DNA of 64,000 bases, taken from Cenococcum geophilum 1.58 (Eukaryota; Ascomycota; Dothideomycetes; Gloniales; Gloniaceae). The notes below the pieces were generated by a model. That model ran no database searches and was not told the DNA's origin. It was given only the letters and a program-made list of their open reading frames with translations. Shown piece after piece: positions 45,686 through 57,100 of the stretch (its first letter is position 1; the number at the start of each line of letters is the position of its first letter). The stretch is from positions 496,001 to 560,000 of the forward strand of contig KV748237.1 in NCBI GenBank assembly GCA_001692895.1, given 5' to 3'. Position numbers and translations under genes: made by a program.

Positions 45686-48600
45686 CTAAGTAGAAGTTTA
45701 CACTATTGTATAGAGCTTTTACTTAATTAAGTAGAGGTAGAATTAACTAGTGGCGATATTTAACGAATATCCTAATACTAAAACTTCTTCTATTTACCTA
45801 AAGCCTTATATACTTAAATCTTAATATAATTGTATAGGAAGATAAGACTACTTCTTATATAGCAAAGATTTACTAAACCTACTTTAATGCCTGCGAGATT
45901 TAATATCTTCTTTAGCTAGGTAATTCGCCTAATCTAAATATAATTAAGCCTTACTAGGGCTACTTAAAACAAGTTACTATAAAAAGGGGCCTACTTACTT
46001 CTTGTGCAGCTATAAAAAGGCTTAGCTTAGAGCTTAGTAAGATCTTAAGTAGTAGCAAATTTAGCAGTGGATTAAGAGGGTCCCTTACTATATTTAAAAG
46101 ATTATAGAACTTAAAAGAGGTAATAATTATAAAGAGAGGGTGTAAAGGAAAGGTAGTAAAGCTAAAAGCAGCTCTATAAAGAAGCTAATCGCAAGCTTCC
46201 TATAATCGTTAAGGTACTTTAAATGGGCTACGAGACATTACGCAATTACTGTAGTTTACCTAATAGCTATTTACAATTCTTCCTTCCTACGCAAAGCTGT
46301 AAGGAAATTAAGGAAATTACTAAGGAAGAGTTGCAAAAATTAGTTAATATAATCGTTCTAAATCCACATTAAAATACTTAAGGCCCTAGCTTAATCGTAG
46401 ATCGCCAGCTTTACAATTATAGACACTAAAGGAATAATCGCAATTAGATAGTTAACTGGGTAGAGAGCTAGGTAGAAAGCCAAGAGCAGCAGAGATAGTT
46501 ACGGCCTTAAACCCCTCAAAAGCCTATAGAATATATAGTAGACTTTTTCTCTAGCTATAACTAGCTAGAGCTTAATATAGAAAGTAGAAACCTAATGGCC
46601 TTTATAATGCCTTTAAGACTTCTATAATAAACGATAGTACCTATAAAAGGTATAAATTTAGTAGCCTAGTTTATATAGACAATTACTAAGATCCTAAAGC
46701 GATATATTCTATACTATACCTTACCATTTCTAAATAATATTATAGTAAAAGGCCTATAGATAGTATATAATGGAGAAGAGAGTCTTTTAGGCATATGTTA
46801 ATATATTTTGGAATATATTATATAGCTAAATAGAGTACTCGTAGATTTAAAATAAGCTAGATGTATAATCTTAGGCGTAAAGTCTTATTTCTATAAAGAT
46901 AAGATTATAGTAATTGGTTACCGTTGTAATAAAAAGGGATAATATTTAGAAGAGTTAAAGGTTACAAAGATTATTTACTAAAGAGACTATAAAGACGTTA
47001 TATCTGCCTAAGTATTTCTAGGAGTTGTTATATATTACTAAATATAGGTAAAAGACTTTATAGCTAAGACAGAGCTAATCTTCTAACTGCTATAAGTAAA
47101 TGTTCTATTTATATAGGATATAGAGCAGATTACCGCTATAAAGACTCTAAAGTATATAATTATTACTATACTCGTATTGGTTTAGCTAGATTATACTAAG
47201 GGGGCTAGGTTAATTATTCTTGCTATTAATAGATACAAGAATGGATAGGGGCGCGGCCTTATATAACTAAATATATAAGGTTATTATTACCCATGTTAAT
47301 ATAAGAGCGGTATTTAGTCTTAATTGGAATAGAAATATAATTTAGAAAAGCTTAAGTATTAGGCGTTACTATATATATTAAAAAAGTATCGCGTGCACCT
47401 ATACGGCGTTTACTTTATAGTTAAGGTGGATATAAATACCTTAGTTATATAACTAAATTATACTACTACTAATTTACCAGAAGCCTTAATAATAAGATAG
47501 CTAGCATAGATCTAGCTATAGGACTTTAATATTAGATATATATTAGGAAGGAAAAATAGCCTAGCTAATAGACTTTTATAACGGCTGCCTAGTAGCAAAT
47601 AACCTAATAAGCCAACTAAGGATATTAAAGAGTTTATTAACTATAAGCTAAGTACCTTAGAATATATAGCTAGCCCTCTTAAAATGGAAGCAGGTCTACC
47701 ACTAGAAGACTTATATTTAGAGAAATTTTAGAGAATTACGAAATAGCTAGTAACTTTATAGTGTTTAGAAGAGATAAATACTAAGGAATTTAAAAAGTTT
47801 AAGTAATATACGCTAAAGTTCCTAGTATATAATTAGCAGCTCTTCCGCTAATAGTCTAAAAATATACTAATACGGAAAGCAGTTAACAATAAGGCTACTT
47901 AGTAAGAAACTATTAAAAGTCTTTATAATTAGAGTGGATATTATAGATAAGAGGGAACGTACTAGTAGTTAGGGCTATAGGATTAGATATTATAGTATAT
48001 TAAGTTATACCTATAGTGCTAGGGGCAATAGTTAGGATAGGAAGAAGAAGTAATATACCCTATATAGGAGTCTACCTTATAGCAATAAGTAATAGTAGGT
48101 ATTATATTTATACCGCTAAACCGTCTTAGATTTTAGTACCTAGCTATTGCTTAAGAATATATATCTAGATAGGTAAAGGCTTAGGCCCTTTAAAATAAGG
48201 ATGTAAAAAGTATAGCAAAGTTCCTTTATAAAAGATATTATCTACTAATAGGGAGTATTTAGATAGCTCTCTATAGATAGTAAAGGAGAGAGCGCTAATA
48301 TTACAGCTATGCTTGTAGAGTTCTATAATATTAAAAGAGTTATAGCTTCTGTATATTACCTATAGGGGTAAGGCTTTATAGAATAAGGTTATAAACCTAT
48401 AATAGGCGCTTTGGCAAAGATAGATAGCTTATAGCTAGATAATCTTTATGCTGTCTTATGGGCAGATAGAATAACTATTAAGCGGTTTATGGGAATAATA
48501 CTAGTAAGAGTTGTATATATGTAAGTATATCCTTCCTATTAAACTTTATATACCCACCTAGCAAACGCTGCCTTAGTAAATAGTCCGGACCACTTTAGAG

Positions 48601-48940
48601 CTACTAGCACTTTATATGGGGTAGTTTAACTAAAAAGACGCGGATATATAAGAGGCTGTTATATATATAAGACGACTAAGAGTACTAAATAAGAAGTATT
48701 TTAATAATACCTATCATATTTACTAAGACGGATTTAAGGTTAGAGATATAGTTATACTTTATAATATATAGCTTAGATAAGATTATTCTAGTAGTTATAA
48801 GTTAGATCTAAAATAGCTAGGCCTGTTTCGTATATATAAGAGTTATCCTTATAAAGGATAGTACTTAATTAAAGATTTTAACGGTATACTATTCTGTAAT
48901 TAAACTTTAGAGAATAGATTAAATAGGTTTTATTAATAAT
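45686..48940 (+). mobile_element. Plus-strand Ty3/gypsy relic (family VI), pol part recognisable
   Basis: Degenerate frames on the plus strand. At about 47010-47250 is the RT end (DYTKGARLIILAI). RNase H follows at about 47330-47590 (KKYRVHLYGVYFIVKVD, FNIRYILGRKN, then the SRRP-like end). Integrase runs about 47820-48930: YRxEGTYQQL zinc-finger area, VGIIFIP, FIEQGYKPIIGALAKI, YAVLWADRITIKRF and the C-terminal FNGTLFRN...RLNRF block. The 5' third (45686-46990) is probably gag to RT but is not clearly readable, and may include the tail of the Tc1 relic. LTRs were not identified. Confidence 0.7.
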
Positions 48941-50800
48941 AGATATCTAAAGTTTGCTAGAAAGATAAGCTTAACCAGTTAGGCGGAATTATACTATAAG
49001 AAATAATAGCAGAGCTAGAACCTAAGGAAGATACAATATAAAATCCATTAGTATCGCAACGCTACATAGTTTAAGAAGTGCGTATTTTAAAAAGATTATT
49101 TAATAGAACTAAGTACAAAATATTTAATTGGAGGATAGTTAATTTTTAAGGTAGGGAAGAGGATATAGATAATAGCTATATATTCTATCTATTTATTTGC
49201 CGTATTTTCTAAAGCCCTTTCTATTACGCTTTCTTATTTACCTTTTTAGTTATAGAAATCTAATATATGTTAATAGTGAGTTAAGGGTAAAAGAATATTT
49301 ATATATAACTATCTATTATTATTTACTGCAAAGATATTAGTTCCGCTTATCGCCTTTACTAAGCTAATAGTAATTTTCTATCTTAGGGATAGAAAATTAT
49401 AATTAGTCTATTTAATAATTAGAGCTAGTAGAACTCTACACTACTACCTAAATTTAGTAGACTATTTAGATTAGGAACCCCTATTTAAAACTTTACCTTT
49501 TTGCCCTTAATAACCCTTAAATATAGCCGCGATTAGTTAAAGGATAAATTAAATAGAATTAATAATAATATTTATTATATCTTTATCTAGTAGAACTCTC
49601 GTACTATATAAAGGAGCTAAGCAATAAATTAATAATATTCTTTATAAAAGTTAGAGGCTTTATAGTTAATTAGCATTAAGTAGTACTCCTTTAAATCTAA
49701 AGATAAGGTATTTTTAACAGACCACTTAAATATATAGTCTTTTACTACTTTCTTTCTACCACCTAAAAGCTTACCATTTACCTACTTTATAAAGTAATAG
49801 CGGGGGTTAATAAGGCTTTAATTAATAAGCTTAATTATCTAAGACGTAGTATTAGGAACACTACTTAACTATAACCGACTAATTTTATACTTGCGCATAA
49901 GATATTAAAAAGGATAATATTAGTCTAGGTAGTAAATAAGTATAATTTAAGAAGATACTTAACTAGCTTCCTTATTCTAAATAAGGACCTCTTACTAAAA
50001 AGTGGGAAACTAGCTACTATAAGACTAAAAGTTACTAATATTAAAATTAAATAAGTAGGAGAAAGCTTAGCTCTTATACTATAAATATATTTGCAATATA
50101 CTTTTAATATAATAAATCTATTAGCTTTTTAGCTATTAATACCTATTTAAAAAGAGGCATTAATATTATACCAAGTCCGCCCTAATAAGGATTACCTATA
50201 TTAGTTAACTCGCCTTTATTATTTATAAATAAATGTATTCTTACAGCTAGAATGCCTATTAGCTCGCCCCTATAGCTACTAGTATTCTCTTTAAAAAGGA
50301 ATCTAAGACGAGGGCTAACGGTTACTTACCTAGAAGTAGATGGGCTAAAAGTAAAATTAATATTTAATAAAAAATATTATTAAGCTGGGAGATAATGAGG
50401 AGTATATTAAGAAGGCCGTAAACACTATAGTAATACTCTGTATAAAGTAAGGATATAACTATTAAAAAAATTATATACCCGTTTATTTTAAAGCGTCCCT
50501 AAACTAAACTACTAAAATTAAACTAAGGTTATAAAGCTCTTGCGTAGCTAGTTTTAATCTAGAGATATATATAAGCAATATAAGGGCGTATAGGTTTAGC
50601 AATAAAGGGTTTAAATTATACTATACTATATTATAGACTCTACTTAATATATTATACTTATAACTACCTCGGCACTATAAAAATAGATCCTACTACATAT
50701 TCTTAGTTTAGAAAAGTATATAAACCTTTAATTTTATCTAACTTCTTAAAACTATATAAGTTTATTTATAACTTAGTACTAAGGTTTTCCTATAACTAAA
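48941..50800. other. AT-rich degenerate repeat sequence, unassigned
   Basis: Stop-rich but with long near-open plus-strand stretches at about 49560-50330 and 50480-50800 (for example FRKVYKPLILSNFLKLYKFIYNL). I recognise no domain. Positions 49290-49470 match 56580-56750 in the gypsy IV 3' region, including hairpin B. Confidence 0.5.
49372..49398. repeat. Palindromic hairpin B, second copy
   Basis: Arms ATTTTCTATC and GATAGAAAAT around TTAGG, preceded by GATATTAGTTCCGCTTA and AAGCTAATAG as at 56630-56665. Confidence 0.8.
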
Positions 50801-51224
50801 TGTAACGGAACCTTATAGCAGGAACTACGATAGGCTCGTTAATAGGCTGGGTGTATAGGTAATATAAATTAAAGTTAATAACGTAATAATAACTAGTGGA
50901 GTAGTTACCTAATAGATTAACTTTAATTATATTCTAAGAATTACTATAAGGAAGGAACTATCTAGGTAGGGACTAAGGGTCCTTAAATACACAACCGTAC
51001 TCTTATAAAATCCTTCTTATATATAATATATATACGCTCTATCTACTCTATTATGGATTATATAGATCCTATAGATTATATAGATTATATTATATAACCT
51101 TAGTTACTATTCTTTATTATATAGCTCTATCGGCTCTATTCTAGACCGTACTTATATTAACTAACTAGCTTCTTTTAACTCTTCTCTAAGTAGTTATAAT
51201 ATTATACTTAAAGCGTCTATAACA
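50801..51224 (-). repeat. 3' LTR of gypsy I copy C
   Basis: 424 bp, TGTAACGGAACC...CGTCTATAACA. More A/T-shifted than the 29158-29584 LTR. Confidence 0.9.
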
Positions 51225-54200
51225 CTATCTCCCTCCTCTTTATTTTCGTCCTTAAAGATTCTAAATATCTCTAAGTTGTTTACTAGAAGTATAATATCCG
51301 TCTAATTAATTTAGTTAATATTATTACTTATTATACCTAAAGTAATTTCTTCTTCCTTAACTACTTGTCGTACTCACACTATCGCTATAATATTATCCCT
51401 TAGTGAGATTATACTATCTCTATATTCTTGCTATTTAAAAAAGGGGTTAGTTTATATTATATTAGCGAACCTATCTTTATAATAACTATCCTTTTACTTA
51501 AAGTATACTAAAGCAAATATTTATTTATCCTATAACGTCCACTCTATCTCTAATACTAAATATACGCAACCTATTACTCTTAATAGTTGTCTAGTTCCCT
51601 AGTTAATTTATCTTAGGGTTTTATATTTAATCTACTGCTACACAGCTAGATAATAAACTATTTATTACTTTAGCGGAACTGCGCCGTTCTTATAACGCTA
51701 AATAGGAGGCTGCTAATGCTTAGCAATAGGCCCTTAAGTCTTATCTTACGGCATCCGCTTAGTTAATCCGTCTTAAAAAGGTATATAAAAAGGTCCGTTT
51801 TAAGGAGTAGAAACTTATAAAATAGGGTTTATAGGAACTTAGTAATAAAAGAATAGATTTTCTTCTAATAGAGAAGGAAATAGATCTAAGTAGTTTGGTA
51901 ACTACTCTTTTTAGGTTCCCCTTAGGTAACTTATTCTTTAGCGATCTTTTTTTATTAATGCTGCCTAACCTAATCTCTTCCGATACTTCTATACCTTTCC
52001 TATAGTATTCTTTAAATTTTCTAATAGCTCCTAGGTAGTCTTAGTGTAGCCTATTTACTTAACCTTATACTATATTTTATTATTAATATCCTTATAGTTA
52101 ACGATCTTTAAAACTTACTATTTATCCTCTTTTTACCCTTTATATGTGTCTGCTTTATAAACTAATAGCTTAATATTTCTATATACTAGCTCTAGTATTA
52201 TAATATACTATATAGGGTAGATCTTTATCTTAGCTAGTAGGTTTAACTTAAATATAACTGGTAAAATCCTTTATATAATTTTAAAAGGTCCTAGTCTAAC
52301 ATAGTCTAACTTCTTACTTAGTTATTAACTTTTAAAATTTTTGTATAGTAGCCATACTTTATCTCCCTCCTTAAGATCTAGTCCCTTAGATCTTTTAGCA
52401 TTATAGTACTTTTTTATTCTCTTTTATACTTTCTTTACTAATTCTATAAGGTCTATATAAAGATTTATTAACGTCTTTATTAGGAATCCTATTAAGTTCT
52501 TATAATCTATCTTAACTATAAATAGTTTCTCTATACCTTATAAGAATGCTCTCTATTTCTTTAGTACTGTAATTATACTTAATAACTCCTTATTATAAAT
52601 ATTATAGTTTAACTCTAGTAGTGTTATCTTTTAACTATAATATGCCACTAGGTGCTATCTATCTTAATATTTTTATATAAAGTATACCCTTAGTATATAA
52701 TCTAATATATCTATTTCTATAACTATCTCTAGTCCTAGTTAATAGATTTTAAGAACTAGCTCTTAGGTAAATAACTCTTTAATTTTCTTAAAAAATTCTT
52801 ACTATTCCTCTTCCCATGCCTATAGTTCCTCTTTCTTTATTAATCGCGTAAGTGGCTTAATATCCTTTAATTACTATACTATAAACCTTCTATAGTAATT
52901 GCAAAACCCTAAAAATAATCTTAACTATATAACATTCTCTAATTCTTACTAATTTACTATAGCCTTAATCTTCTTTAAATCTATACTAACTTAGCCTAGT
53001 TTAATAATAAATCTAATAAAATCGGTCTTCCTAGTAAAGAACTTATATTTTTTAATTACTACTAGTATCTATTCTTCTTATAGTCTCTTTAAGACCTATT
53101 TAATGTATTCTCCGTATTCTTCCTTAGTTATTAAGTAGATAATAATATTATTAAGGTATACTATAATAAATTTATCTAAGTGTTCTCCTAATATATTATT
53201 AATACGCTTCTAAAACGTTACTAGTGCGTTTATAAATCTAAATTATATAACTAATAGTTTATATAGTCCTTCCTTTAACCTAAAAGCTGCCTTTTATTTA
53301 TTGCCTTCTTTAATTCTAATCTAATAGTACGCCTATCTTAGATCTATCTTTATAAAGATTTATATATTACCTATCCTATCTTAAATTTCGCTAATTAAGG
53401 GTAAAGGATACCTATCCTTTCTAGTAATGCTGTTTAACTATCTATAGTCGATATATAGCCTTAGTTTACCATTTTTCTTTAGTATAAACAGTACTAGATA
53501 ACCCGCTAATAACTACAATAGTCTAATATATCCTTTTATAAGTTTTCTTAGATAAACTCTTTTAATACTCTACCTTCTTCTTTAGTAAGCTTATAGATTG
53601 GAAAGAATTTTAGATTTATTTCTAGTTCTAATTCTATCTTATAATCCTATACTATATACTCTAATAGCTTCTTACTTTCTAGTAACTATAGTTTCTTACC
53701 ATACTTATAGTATCTCTTTAGTATATAACTTAAGCCTTACTTAGTTTCTTTATATATCGCTCCAAATTAGTACTATACTATTTTAGCTTATTATTGCATT
53801 TTATAGCATTAAGTATCTCTAATATTAACCTAACCTATAACCTAATTAATCTTTAGATTATATTCCTATAATTAAGGTATTCCTAGTACTGCCTTATTAT
53901 TCCCTAATAGTAATATATTAAAAGACATCTTAATTTATCTCCCTTTAATAGTTAACTAAATAGGTCCTATTTTAAGATTAATAATGCCTCCTCTGTAGGC
54001 TATTAGATCTCCTAAAATTATTACTAATAGGTAAGAGTGCTTCTTTTTCCTATATAGTAAACCTATCCTTTTAACTACTGCTAGCGAGATATAGTTCCTT
54101 ATTGCTCCACTATCTATTAGTGCCTTAAACTGTTAATCTTACTAATTAATTTATAAATTTAGGTGTTATTTTTAAATTCCTTTAAGGGTCTAAGGCTTTA

Positions 54201-56346
54201 TTACTAGCTCCCTTTAGTTTTATAGGCCTCTACTTTTCCTAACTATTAGCTGCTTAATCCTATTTATACTTAGTTTAACTTAAGCCAATACTTAGTTTAC
54301 TTTTTATCTTTAATATACTATAAATATATATTCTTTAGGTATTCCTACTACTATTATCTATTTAGGTATTCTTTTGTAAGGAATCTTTTTAGCTAAAGTA
54401 TTAAGTTACCTAACTTCTAAACTTTTATTAGATGCCAGCTATATATATACTTAGCATTTTAATACTTTTATTTCTTTACTAACTAATATATTCTTATAGG
54501 GTATTTCTAGTACTTATTCTTTAGTGCTTTATATATATTATACACGTTATCTATATATATGATCTATAATAGCGTATAATATACTTAGTGTCTTAGGTTA
54601 ACTCTTAGCTTATTTTTACTCTTAAGTTTAAACCTTTCTTATATTAATCTAAGCGTTATAACTTTATTCGCAGGTATTAAGATACGTTATTTACTTCTCT
54701 AGTCCTCCAACCGCTCCTTTAGATCCTTTAATAATATAATTAAGGCTCCTTTAATATAACTTATAGCCTTTTCCATAATTAGGTGGTTTTAGATAATTTT
54801 CTCGTTTAACTATATATAGAAATCTTCCCACTTATTATTATGCCTTTGTTTATACTACCTTTAATACAGCTACTAAAGTGTATACGGCTTATTTATAAGG
54901 AAGTATCTTTTTATTACTATATTATAACAGCCTTTTATATATCGTTCTTTAAACCTAGTTAAAATCCCTAGATCCTCTTTATTTTCCAATTTAATAAGCC
55001 ACTTAGCTCTTAGTATGCCCGCTCTAGGCCTATTAGTAATTCTTTATACTAGTACCTTATCCCTTATACGTCTTAATATACTAGATCTCTTATCTAGTTT
55101 CTATTCTTACTATACGATAATTCTTTACCTAAATTCTTCTATAGTTTCCTTTAGTTTGCGTCTTATAAATAGATCCTTAAAGTCTTCTTACTTCTTAATC
55201 TTGGTATTAATTTTTTAATCTTTAGGCTAAACACTACGTTCCCTTAGTAAGTCTTCTAGGTCTATATATCTGTCTCCTAGTCTAGTTACTATTTATGCTA
55301 TAAATTCTCTAATCTATAAAGAAGCCGCTTGCCTCTTATTTATAGGTATCCTTATTTATACTCTAAATTCTTAATCCCTTAAATTCTTTAATCCTAAGCT
55401 CGCTTTTAACTTAAGCTTTACTCTAGCCTTAGTTTAACTAGGCTTGCTTAATATTCTTATCTTATCTTAAAAGTCTTAAATCTTATTTATTTTATCTTAA
55501 GAGTCTTATACTTATAGGAAACTCTATCCTAAACTTATTTATATATCTTTAAACTAAGCTACTGCCCTACTCTATTAGTTTTCGTCTATTATAGGTCCTT
55601 AGGTATACCTTATCTTGTCTTAAAAATCTTAGTTATCTTTTATCTCGTCTTAAAAATCTTAAGCCTTTAGCCTTTTACCTTTTTTAAATGCTAAAGTAGT
55701 TTACTGCCCTACTTCTCTTACGTCTCGCGAAGCGATAGATATTATATCTAGTAGGGTCTTAATCCCTACTAACGTTCCCTATTCTATAGTAGAATCGTCC
55801 TCTACCTTTTATATAATATCTTTAAGGTCTACTTACTCCTAGTAAGCGGCCCTTATTACCTTATTATTATAAAATATTTTACCTTTATTAAAGCTATTAT
55901 CCTTAATATCTAATCTGCGAACTAGTTTATTGGTTCCTTTACATTCCGTTAAATATAGCTCTTATAGCCAATAGCTTGCGCTATACTTAGCGTCTTTATA
56001 AATTTGGTATATGTTATTATAATAAAACGCGAAACTTCTAATTAAATACTCTTTTATTCCTTACAGTATACTATTATCCCTCTATATATATATATCTTCT
56101 ACTACTAGTTTAGTTCCCTTTATTATATAGTAACTCTAACTATCTTTATAATCCCTTATAAAATAACCTTATTTCCCGCAATTTATATAAGCTTTATCTC
56201 TAAACTATTAACTTTACTATAAAGTCCGCCTAAATATCTTCTACTACTAAGATCCTTAGTTTAGCCTTTACTCCTTAGTCCTATAATTACTAAATCCTTA
56301 ACCTCTAGGTTTCTATAGTTTCTTACTCTATCTCTTATAGGCTTCT
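50801..56346 (-). mobile_element. Ty3/gypsy family I copy C, left part (contains 3' LTR and pol)
   Basis: The left LTR is 50801-51224 (424 bp). The internal sequence aligns with copy B but lacks about 1.1 kb at 52481 (equivalent to 23317-24426 of copy B). RT lies near 53120-53280 with YLDD again YLNN. It is interrupted at 56346 by gypsy IV and continues at 63259. CTAAA precedes the LTR. The 5' LTR is beyond the window. Confidence 0.9.
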
Positions 56347-56533
56347 TATTACAGTGCTGCAATAAAGTAGACTAAATAACTACGTTATAGTATAAAGAGG
56401 AGAAGAAGGTAGAAAGGGGGTATTATATATAAATAGTAAGGCCAGCCGCTAAGTCGCTAGTGGTAGGCTAGCTAATAGTAGGAAACAGTACGAGATAGTA
56501 TAAAATAGTATGCGTCAGGTTAGTGCCGTAATA
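56347..56533 (-). repeat. 3' LTR of gypsy IV
   Basis: 187 bp, TATTACAGTGCTGC...GTGCCGTAATA. Confidence 0.92.
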
Positions 56534-56582
56534 GTACTCCTCTCCCCTAAATGGTTTGGTCCCTAAACTAAATAAATAACTT

Positions 56583-56615
56583 AAAAATAGGCAGTATATA
56601 GGGTTGCCTATTTTT
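56583..56615. repeat. Hairpin C in gypsy IV 3' region
   Basis: Perfect 11-bp arms AAAAATAGGCA and TGCCTATTTTT with an 11-base loop. Confidence 0.75.
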
Positions 56616-56665
56616 TACCGCGAAGATATTAGTTCCGCTTACCGCCCTTAACTAAGCTAATAGTA

Positions 56666-56690
56666 ATTTTCTATGCTGGGTATAGAAAAT
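56666..56690. repeat. Palindromic hairpin B, third copy (gypsy IV)
   Basis: AATTTTCTAT and ATAGAAAATC-type arms around GCTGGGT, related to 36781-36807 and 49372-49398. Confidence 0.75.
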
Positions 56691-56789
56691 CTTAATTAGT
56701 TAGTTTAGTAAGTAAGGTTGGCAGAACTCTATACCGCCACCCAAATCAATCCGTATGGCGTTTCTTAGTAAGAATTTAGCTAATTAGAT

Positions 56790-56812
56790 AACTTTAACCG
56801 CCGGTTAAAGTT
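56790..56812. repeat. Palindromic hairpin A, second copy (gypsy IV)
   Basis: AACTTTAACC / GGTTAAAGTT with loop GCC; same as in gypsy II (33842-33864). Confidence 0.85.
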
Positions 56813-56959
56813 TTATAACATCTCAACCACCATAAATTTTAATACGGTGGTCAGCCGCGACCTTAGCGTGACTTTTTCTTATCTTATACCCAGTCTGGGG
56901 GTCTTAGCTTCTTAGGGTGTTGCTTATAAAAGCGCTATATAGCTTATTTATAACCCTTT

Positions 56960-57100
56960 AAGTCTTCCTCTAGCTGCCAGGTTATATCCTTATAATATTT
57001 CCATTTAATCTTATAAGTTAGGCCCTAGGGGTCTTTGTTGTGTATATTAAGGATTTTTTTAAACTCCCATTTATCTTCTATATTGCCGTTATTATCTCTC
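56960..57100 (-). pseudogene. Chromodomain remnant at the gypsy IV Pol C-terminus
   Basis: The minus-strand frame reads EDKWEFKKILNIHNKDP, a TAG, then GLTYKIKWKYYKDITWQLEEDLKG. It shows the chromodomain order: an acidic/aromatic start, the Y-x-I-K-W core, then W-x-x-E. In chromoviruses this module tethers integrase to histone marks. It is degenerate here. Confidence 0.8.

Noticed and set aside
48941-50800. Starship-type tyrosine recombinase (DUF3435) or Crypton
   Set aside because: No R-H-R-Y arrangement could be read in any frame, so the idea has no sequence support.
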